A model generated the notes under the pieces. That model was given only the letters and a program-made list of their open reading frames with translations, had not been told where the DNA came from and ran no database searches. Below, one piece after another: positions 56,881-64,000 of a stretch of 64,000 nucleotides of DNA (positions are counted from its first letter, which is position 1; every line of letters starts with the position of its first letter). A program made the position numbers and the translations under genes. Source of the stretch: Eutypa lata (Eukaryota; Ascomycota; Sordariomycetes; Xylariales; Diatrypaceae); assembly GCA_022661535.1 (NCBI GenBank), contig JAKULF010000005.1:2852001-2916000 (forward strand). Reading direction: 5' to 3'.

Positions 56881-58161
56881 GTTGGAGCAATTGATGCTCC
56901 AGAGGCCATTGCATTTTCAAGATGCCATAGGAGCCCTTTTATGTTATCGAAGCCAATACGAACGAACCCGAGATGATGGAATTGAGAAGTTCAAAACCCA
57001 CACCGCGGCGTTGGTGTGCTGCTGCTGCAGCGCTTATGAGCTGCGCCGCCGGTCATTGGTCGGCAATGGTAGTAAGGCATATAACAACAGCCGCATGCAG
57101 GTCTAGGTATTGCACAACTAACATTGGTTAACTAGTTAGTTAGCTTGTCGGAAAGCATGAGAGTTGGACATCTATCGTGGCCAAGAGCTTATAATAGACG
57201 AGCCATTTGTGCGCGGAGCCGCACGCTTCGTGGATATTTTAAGAAACGGGTGGGAATTGCCAACATTTACAGTTGTTAGTCCCGGTGCTTTGGAAATTCA
57301 CCGACCCCTGAGTTTCACTCCATATGGTAAGTGGCGGTAGGGATCTTGAGTGGTCACGATCTCCGCCCCACGCACCGGAACCCCTGGTAGAACCGAGTAC
57401 TTGGGACGGGCCAAGGCCAATGGACCAAGTGCATCATCGCTGAGTATCCGCTGTGGCTTGCTATATAAAGAATATACTGACCTAGTTGATTCATACGTTG
57501 AAATATATAATTGTGTCTTCATGTTGACTGGCTGAAGTCACTGAGAGAGGCGATTCGCGCACATAATCTTATCTGTTACCCCTTGCAGCCGTGTCTATTT
57601 GCGTAGCGACTATTCTAACCTCATTGTAGCGGCATTGTCTAAAAAAAGAAGCTAACTCATTATTATAAAACTCGTGGGCATAAATGACGTAAGCAAACAC
57701 TTGTGATCTGAGGGGTCCATGGATGTAGAAGAAGCCGGTGTTTGTATTGAAGAGAGATCGTTTCAAATCGACTTCTCGTTAGAGTAAGACACCAACTTCG
57801 GTTCTGAATGAGATATAAATGATTCAAGGAACTGGCTTATGTAGACCACGAGTTGCATTATAGAATCGTCGTTGTCCTGAAACTTGAATCATTCTGTACG
57901 GAGCTGTGAACGAGATTAGTAGCTGGTAAAGAGTTTATATTGAGAGCTTCGAGTTCGTATTTGATTGTTGATGGTAATAAAAGCTTATAGCGGCATTCTC
58001 GATGGAAGCTACAAAGCTTTTGGGGGGGGGGGGGAGGTAGCAGCTTGCCATGTTTTTGCTTTTTAGTACATCCAGTCACTAATACCACGTATTGTCATTC
58101 TAAAACAAGATATGATGTAACGAACAAGATGTCTATGGCATTATAGCCAGGTTTATTCCTT
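56881..58161. other. Intergenic between the HET-domain gene and the Tim17-like gene
   Basis: About 1.28 kb. It contains the HET gene promoter and the 3' end of the next minus-strand gene. A run of 13 G lies at 58022-58034. Short open frames here are not protein-like. Confidence 0.5.
58022..58034. repeat. Poly-G run (13 G)
   Basis: Homopolymer of G on the plus strand, about 130 bases past the Tim17-like stop codon. Homopolymers of this length are prone to sequencing error. Confidence 0.85.
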
Positions 58162-59030
58162 TTATTTATTTGACGAGGATGTGGGGTTCTTTACAGGCTG
58201 AGCTGGTAACTCTTTAGACGCTTTCAAAGACGCGATGTTCTCATCGATGATAGCAATCTCAGCGTCAAGTCGTAGTATTTTCTCTTCTAATTTTTCTTCG
58301 TAGTCCTTATCAGAAAGACGCTTCATTGGACTCCATTTCGAATCAAGCCAGCTGGTCTTCTCCTTGGGCTTAGACTCATTGTTCTTAAGCCGCTGTGTCA
58401 TATATGAACCGCCAGCACCAAGCATGGAGAAGAACAATATCCCAGGTATGATATTCTTGGGTCCCCCTATACTTGTGTTAGTCTCTTCAGTAGACTCACA
58501 TGGATGCTTATCCCTAACTTACGAAACATGCCACCAACCATCCCGGATACACCGCCAGCTACACCGCTAGCTTTGACAAGATCAGATCGGCTAAGGTTCT
58601 CTTCGCCTCCCCATGTATGCCAGAGGAGATTTCTCGAAGCTATTGCCTAAAATTAACAGTTGAGTCGGCTTGGTAGAGACAGAGGGCTTACCGATGTACG
58701 TTGAACCAAGGGAAAACCATTGAAGACCAGCCACTAATGCGAAGAGTGCAGGCGGTGCTCCCCGGATGATGCCTGCCCCTGCCCCAAAGACTGTACCAAT
58801 GGCACCTGATTCCAATTAGCTATACCCCGTGACTGTTTGACATTGCAGGGATGGTTACCAGTGGCTGCGCCAGTTTGGAGTGACTTTGCCCCTATTTCTA
58901 GCAACACTGCAGCAGAAGGCATCTCATCGTTGTGAGACTTAGCTGTGTTTACAGCCAGGGTAGGGTTCTCGTTGCCCGGGTTGGAACCATCTGAGGGTCG
59001 TTGGGGCGAAGGTTGAGATGAAGATGCCAT
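58162..59030 (-). CDS. Tim17/Tim22/Tim23-like small membrane protein, 4 exons
   Basis: Exons in transcript order: 59030-58859, 58805-58692, 58639-58523 and 58466-58162, giving 235 residues. A hydrophilic N-terminus (about 55 residues) is followed by glycine-rich hydrophobic segments: AIGTVFGAGAGIIRGAPPALFALVAGLQWFSLGSTY, then SGVAGGVSGMVGGMF and PGILFFSMLGAGGSYM. These GxxxG-type helices resemble the Tim17/Tim22/Tim23 family of mitochondrial and peroxisomal membrane proteins. The C-terminal 75 residues are charged, with a predicted coiled coil (DYEEKLEEKILRLDAEIAIIDENIASLK). Fungal genomes carry such unnamed proteins. Location in the mitochondrial inner membrane is an inference. Reading through the second intron would give a short false C-terminus, so the acceptor after GCAATAG was preferred. 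Confidence 0.8.
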
Positions 59031-60496
59031 GACAAACTATTCAAGGAGCAAGCTTTCAAATGGCTTCTAGAAGAGATGAAAAGGGGGGGAGTTGGATGTA
59101 GGCTAATTGACACCCCTGAACAAGCAAAACTGATAGAATGAACAATCTACCTATTGGAGAGATAATATAGTGAACGATTGAATGGATGAATGTTTGTTTG
59201 CTTGGGCGTTATCTAAACAAGGCACCAAAAGGATAGAAACTGCGCACCAATCAACACCAAGGGCATTGTTCTCATGTCCAGGTAGGTATCTAGAGCTAGT
59301 TACAAGAAAATATCTTTAACCATTCACCATCGAATAAGAAATAGATATGACGTGACGAAAAAGACAAGACCTAGACTTGACAGATTATTCTGCTGCCAAC
59401 AGCTGGTGAACAATGATTTGTCAAATGGAGGATTATGAACCCCTGTTTTCTCCGAGATAGACTTAGTGCGGCGCTAATCCTATGCATGTTAATTCTTCCA
59501 CACACTTTCTAGTTAGTTATACAATAGGAATAATTCTCTATATAGATACTCTGATACTTCATACATAATCTTCAAAAACACATATGGATCATATGTGGCT
59601 CTTCTTTACTAACATTGAATGCAATAGGTATAATCCCTATAGTTACGTAGTAGTTAGAGTTTAACCTGGGAAAGAATTTCTTAATGTGTATAGTATTATT
59701 CACTTGGTCTGTGCTGTTAATCAAGCTCACTTAATTGACAATCTGTGCATGGGATTCTGAGGACCATGACATTTTGGGATTAGTCCCTCCCACTATAAAC
59801 TTTTAAGCTGTGGCACTTTCTGTATGTACCTTGTACCATATGCCGACCGAGAAAATTAGTTCGCCCAGCCCTTTTTTTCAAGCCCACACCAAAAAGACTC
59901 CAAAAAGTCAGAAGATCGATCCGAAAGACACCTGCCTGTCTAGCCAAAAAAAGAAGAGGAAGGAAAACACCGGTAGTTAAATTTCTGCCTTTTTTTCCCC
60001 TTCTATTCTGTCCTTGGACGAGGGAAATAATTTTTTACAGTCCGGACTGAGCCACTCAACTACCTAACAATTACAAGAAGGCAGATAGATCATTACTTTG
60101 CCTTGTCCCCTAACTAGGAGGACTTGAAGTACCTAACTGGCAGCATACCTACATATTATTGTACTTACTAGTTACATAGATACATATTCCCTCTCTATTT
60201 GCATCCTTACCGACCCTGCACAATTTCTACTTTAGGTCCTTTTACTAGGTCCTAAATTACACTTTGTGCCATCTCCCACCATTTTACCTATTACAACATT
60301 TATTGCCCCTACCAGCACCAGCATCAATTCTCTACACTTGGGCTGGTTAGCAATAACAACTTTTTGTTATCAATAAACTTATTTCTGAAGTGCACATTGC
60401 CGCTGAAGACTCTCTTCTTCGGCATATTTCACTTTCTGATTACGTGTGGCGATCTCTAGTTCGTTGCACGTCGTCACCTAGATACAACCCGCAATC
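59031..60496. other. Divergent intergenic region between the Tim17-like gene and eIF4B
   Basis: About 1.47 kb, AT-rich, with short T and A runs from 59870 to 60030. The last 300 bases are pyrimidine/CA-rich, like a leader. No coding sequence is seen. Confidence 0.55.
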
Positions 60497-62782
60497 ATGG
60501 GTATGTTCAACCAAACCCCTCCCTCTAAATTTATCTCATAGAGAGATAGGATGCTTTGAGAATAGTCATCACTTCTCTTCATTGAACCATTGCTAACATC
60601 CACCTCTATAGCGCCCAAGAAGAAGGAGCAGCAGCAGAAGATGTCCCTCGGGGCCTTCTTGCAGGAAGAAAGTCAGTTTACCCCCCTCCCCCTCTACTTA
60701 GTCTGTCGCTGCTGTCACCCCTCAGTGCATGGCACCCGTTGCTCTTGTTTGGATTTGTATATATGAATGAAACTAACTTAGCGCAATGTAGAATACGGTG
60801 GATCATGGGCTGATGAAGTCGAGGAACTAATTGGTATGCCTAATGTGTCGCTCGGAAAACTTGATGCCGTGTATAACTAACTCAGGTTTCCAGGCTCTCA
60901 GCCTCTCCCTGCCGCCACTAGCGAGCGACGAAGTGGTTATTCGAGCTATGGAGGCTTTAACAATGATCGAGGTATGTCATCTTGATGCCTATGATGACCA
61001 CGCCCTCTAAGTCTGGCTATTCACTGACTTGAAAACCTAGGCTACTCTGTCCGCGAATCGTCGTTCCCCACCCAACTCCCTACCAAACCTCCGTATACCG
61101 CCCATCTAGGAAATCTTTCCTATGATGCCACCGGTGAGGCCATCACCGAATTCTTTGCCGATTGCGATCTATCGACTGTTCGAATCATCGAAGATCGAGA
61201 GACCCAACGACCAAAAGGTTTCGCCTATGCCGAGTTTGCCAATCTTGAGGGCTTGAAGAAAGCTTTAACCTTCGATGGAACTAGCTTCGAGGGCCGTAGT
61301 ATTAGGGTGAAGATTGCTGATCCTCGTAAGTTTCTTATCCGGTGAATTACAAATATATATATTAACTATCTTCTAGCCAAGGACCGCGATGATCGAGGTG
61401 ATACCGCCCGCAATCTCTCGAGCTGGGAACGAAAAGGCCCTCTTGCAGATATCCCTCGCTCTAATGATCGCCGTGGCAATGACTTCGGCAGTGAACGCGG
61501 TGGTGAACGCCGCGGACCTAGTTTCCGAGACGCGCCCGCGGATGAAGGCAGATCCCGTGATTTCGGTAATTGGGAGCGCAAAGGACCACTTTCCCCAATT
61601 CCTCAGCCTGAACGCGCCGAGGGCTCTCGGGATAGCAGCCGCCCTCGTACAACTGACTCTAGCCGCGGCGATTCCTTCCGAAAGGATCGACGAGCGAGCC
61701 CTGCTACCTGGGGTGAAGGTAGACAAGAAGGATCCCGCCCTCCTAGAGAGTTCAGAGACCGACCTGAACGCTCTGAGCGCCCGGAGCGCCCTGAGCGCCC
61801 TGAGCGAGCTCCTACCGCTGCTGAACTTGACAACCAGTGGCGCAGCAACATGAAACCAGACCGCTCTGTTAAGTCACCAGAGCAATCTCGTGAAGGCAGC
61901 GAGGCACCAACCTCGCCACGTCCTGCCCCACAAGGTCTGGCCGGTTCATCGCGACCTAAGCTCCTTCTTCAGAAACGAACTGTTGCAGAAACTCCCGACA
62001 TCCTTTCGCCGCCGCTCCCATCCGCAACAGGCGAGTCCAAGGCGAGTCCGTTTGGCGCTGCTCGTCCTATTGATACCGCAGCTAAGGAGCGGGAGATTGC
62101 CGAGAAAAAAGAGAAGGAGATAAAAGAAAAGAAGGAGGCCGATGAGAAGGCGAAGGAGGAACGCCGTCTGGCGAAGGAGGCAGCGGCTAAGGAAGCAGCG
62201 GCTAAGGAAGTGGCGGCTAAAGAGGCTGCGGAAAAGGCTGCAGAGAAGGCGAAGGAGGAGGCTGCCGAGAAGGCGGCGGCTGACGCTGCTCAGGCTGCGG
62301 CCCCGCCTGTCGTGGAGAAAGCCGAAGCACCGGCCGAAACTAAGGAAGAAGCAACTACGAAGAATGGAGGACCGGGAGAACAGAAAATCCCCACCAAGCC
62401 GAGAGAGCCCAGAGAGCCAAGAGAGCCGAGGGAGCCGAGGGAGCCAAGGGAGAATGCGCAGCATCCGAAGTCGAGAGCAGTGGAGAGTGGAAACTGGCGG
62501 ACGGCAACGGGAGAGCAGCGCCATGGGCGTGGTGGAGGCTACCAAAATGCCTCACGAGGAGCTCGCGGTGAAGGTCGGGGACGCGGTGGCGCCCCACGAG
62601 GGCCGAGGAACTTGGAAGGAAGGGCTGCTCGGACCAACGGTTCTCCTGCTTCCGGCCAACAAACCTCTCAACCTTCGTCGCCGGCCCCTTTCGCTGAAGG
62701 AGAGGCTGCCCCGGCACAGGATCCCGATGGCTGGACTACGGTTCCCGCCAAGGGTCGTCGTAACCAGGGCACTCGCGCATAG
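60497..62782 (+). CDS. TIF3: Translation initiation factor eIF4B (RRM protein), 6 exons
   Basis: Exons 60497-60500 (ATG G), 60612-60671, 60792-60833, 60894-60971, 61041-61325 and 61377-62782 give 624 residues. eIF4B stimulates the eIF4A helicase and ribosome recruitment. The N-terminus MAPKKKEQQQKMSLGAFL and GGSWADEVEEL are family-typical. A single RRM spans about 80-157, with RNP2-like AHLGNL (82-87) and RNP1-like KGFAYAEF (120-127). The repeats after it are Arg/Asp/Gly-rich, including two copies of NLSSWERKGPL/DFGNWERKGPL type. An Ala/Lys/Glu helical region lies at about 390-470. REP triplets repeat at about 498-515, then an RGG-like stretch, and the end is DGWTTVPAKGRRNQGTRA. Acceptor choice at exon 4 (TTTCCAG) restores the frame through GSQPLPAATSERRSG. 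The symbol follows the yeast ortholog. Confidence 0.93.
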
Positions 62783-63727
62783 AAGTGATATTGATGGTGT
62801 ACAATACCCAGCGTTTCCCCTAAGGGCATTACGGGGGAAGGCAGTCTTCCTGGCATGTCATGATACATTGGACTGAAATTGCCACTTTTCTCCGAACTTA
62901 TGTACTCTACGTGACGAAGACACAGGGTCTGCCCGCCATATCATACATCTCCAGCTTATTTACAGGCCTGATGCCTGGAGATCTCCAACCTTTCTATTCT
63001 CTTGATCTACCTGAGGTTCGGCTGGGTGAAGGCTAGCCATTGATACAGTTAACACATTCCTCATGCACCTATCCTAGATCACCAGACTTGGTTGGGTGTG
63101 ACTACATCAACTTCGGCTATCGGAATTTTTGTCTTTTCATCCGTCGTTTTATCCTTTGATGGAACGGGGAGAGGTGCTGCAATGAGGAATGAAAGCCCTT
63201 TTCTTTTCAGGGAAGGGGAAAAACGGTTTTCGGATTAGAAAAGTTCCTGGGCGTTCGGCGGCTTGTCTGTCTGGTTTGCTTTCTGTTGTTTCCGGTCCGG
63301 TGGTAGCGATGGGGTGATGAAGGATTAGGTACTGCCTACTATAACCACTACCACTCACATACACATTCTCCTACACTGCACGTATATGGACAATCCACTC
63401 AACCTACTAGCGATGACGACAACGGGATTGTGCGTCTTTTTCTCGCCTGAGCCCAGTTTCTACACATTGTTGTCTAGATGCCCACACGTATAGATTAGGT
63501 AAATAGGAATGTGAACAAAGATCTTCCCAGGGAAAAACTGCCCATTTGCTTTGCGTTTCTGCTTCTGTGATATCAAATTCTACCAAAAAGGTGCTGCTGT
63601 CACCCTCGACAACCTATTAATCAATGCTATTATAATATTCACCTGCTGTGTTATGGAAGAAGTGAAGGATAGTTCTCCATCCCTTTCATAGACCCACCCA
63701 CTCATTCAAATACCCCCAACGAACGAA
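62783..63727. other. Convergent intergenic region between eIF4B and VPS16
   Basis: About 945 bases with two 3' ends. Nothing coding or repetitive is evident. Confidence 0.5.
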
Positions 63728-63979
63728 CTACTTCTTAAACACCTGCGCACCCAACCGCTCGATCTCCCTCCCCTCCATAGTGGTTTTGCCCGCGACCTCG
63801 AGCAGGCGGCTCCAGGACTCGGCATCGCGGGCTTTGACGGCCTCCTCGGCCGCCTTGACCCGCATGCCGCACTTCTCGTACATCTTGATGGACTCGCCCG
63901 CCTCTAGGTTCGTGCATTTCGGGATAAAGGTTGCCGCTAGGCGCTGGTTGCCCGCTTGTAGCGTCTGGTTGAAGAATGG
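63728..63979 (-). CDS. VPS16: VPS16 homolog, last exon only (rest outside window)
   Basis: The final exon, 63979-63728, encodes 83 residues: PFFNQTLQAGNQRLAATFIP, then KCTNLEAGESIKMYEKCGMR, VKAAEEAVKARDAESWSRLL and a tail ending GAQVFKK. This matches the C-terminal end of VPS16 as I remember it, a core subunit of the HOPS and CORVET tethering complexes that act at vacuole and endosome. The exon follows an intron whose acceptor (CAACCTAG) is at 63980-63981 and whose body runs out of the window. The identification rests on this short tail, so it is somewhat less certain than a full gene. Confidence 0.8.
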   Translation of the reverse strand, partial: PFFNQTLQAGNQRLAATFIPKCTNLEAGESIKMYEKCGMRVKAAEEAVKARDAESWSRLLEVAGKTTMEGREIERLGAQVFKK

Positions 63980-64000
63980 CTAGGTTGGAAGTGTTACGTT

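Noticed and set aside
1..64000. CRISPR array, operon or bacterial mobile element
   Set aside because: The gene structure is eukaryotic throughout; the tandem repeats seen are microsatellites without regular spacers.

Overview
The window is nuclear DNA of a filamentous ascomycete (Pezizomycotina). Short spliceosomal introns (about 45-240 nt, GT..AG, many with CTAAC-type branch points) interrupt most genes. The gene set is typical of the group: a HET-domain protein, a fungal eIF4B, a polyglutamine-rich fungal protein and an Rch1-type transporter. I would guess Sordariomycetes, possibly Xylariales-like, at low confidence. Exon borders were derived by hand from splice signals, reading-frame phase and remembered family conservation, not from transcripts.

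1-39 kb is mainly a housekeeping block. It holds the tail of an unrecognised gene (1-432, +), a peroxisomal acyl-CoA/AMP ligase ending in SKL (1781-4337, +), APC4 of the anaphase-promoting complex (4588-7337, -), delta-COP/RET2 (7944-9739, -), an acidic fungal protein (11129-13951, +), a NIPA-type Mg2+ transporter with a 65-codon upstream ORF (17595-19303, +), ribosomal protein uS3 (21045-22070, -), a myotubularin phosphatase (23117-25922, +), cytosolic PheRS beta (27011-29163, -), the PP2A scaffold subunit (30714-33019, +), the eEF1A lysine methyltransferase EFM4 (33812-35032, -) and a 1102-residue Q-rich protein (36041-39349, -). Divergent pairs that share a promoter region are RET2/acidic protein, RPS3/YMR1 and FRS1/PP2A-A.

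39.3-57 kb is looser and looks accessory. A 4.9 kb stretch without a supported gene leads to a small secreted cysteine-containing protein whose reading frame is broken near its 3' end (44277-45221, +). Then come an Rch1/SLC10A7-like transporter (47379-48856, +) with a perfect CGG-N8-CCG palindrome upstream, a GFA/CENP-V-fold protein (50140-50966, +), an intracellular GH1 beta-glucosidase (52411-53948, +) and a HET-domain protein (54836-56880, -).

57-64 kb returns to ordinary genes: a Tim17/22/23-like membrane protein (58162-59030, -), eIF4B (60497-62782, +) and the last exon of VPS16 (63728-63979, -), which runs off the window.

No rRNA, convincing tRNA, CRISPR array or recognisable transposon was found. 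Microsatellites are common, and a short palindrome built on CTACCTAGGTAG recurs between genes. The best leads are the broken secreted-protein gene, the uORF before the Mg2+ transporter, the palindromic promoter sites and the repeated isolation of start codons in tiny first exons.
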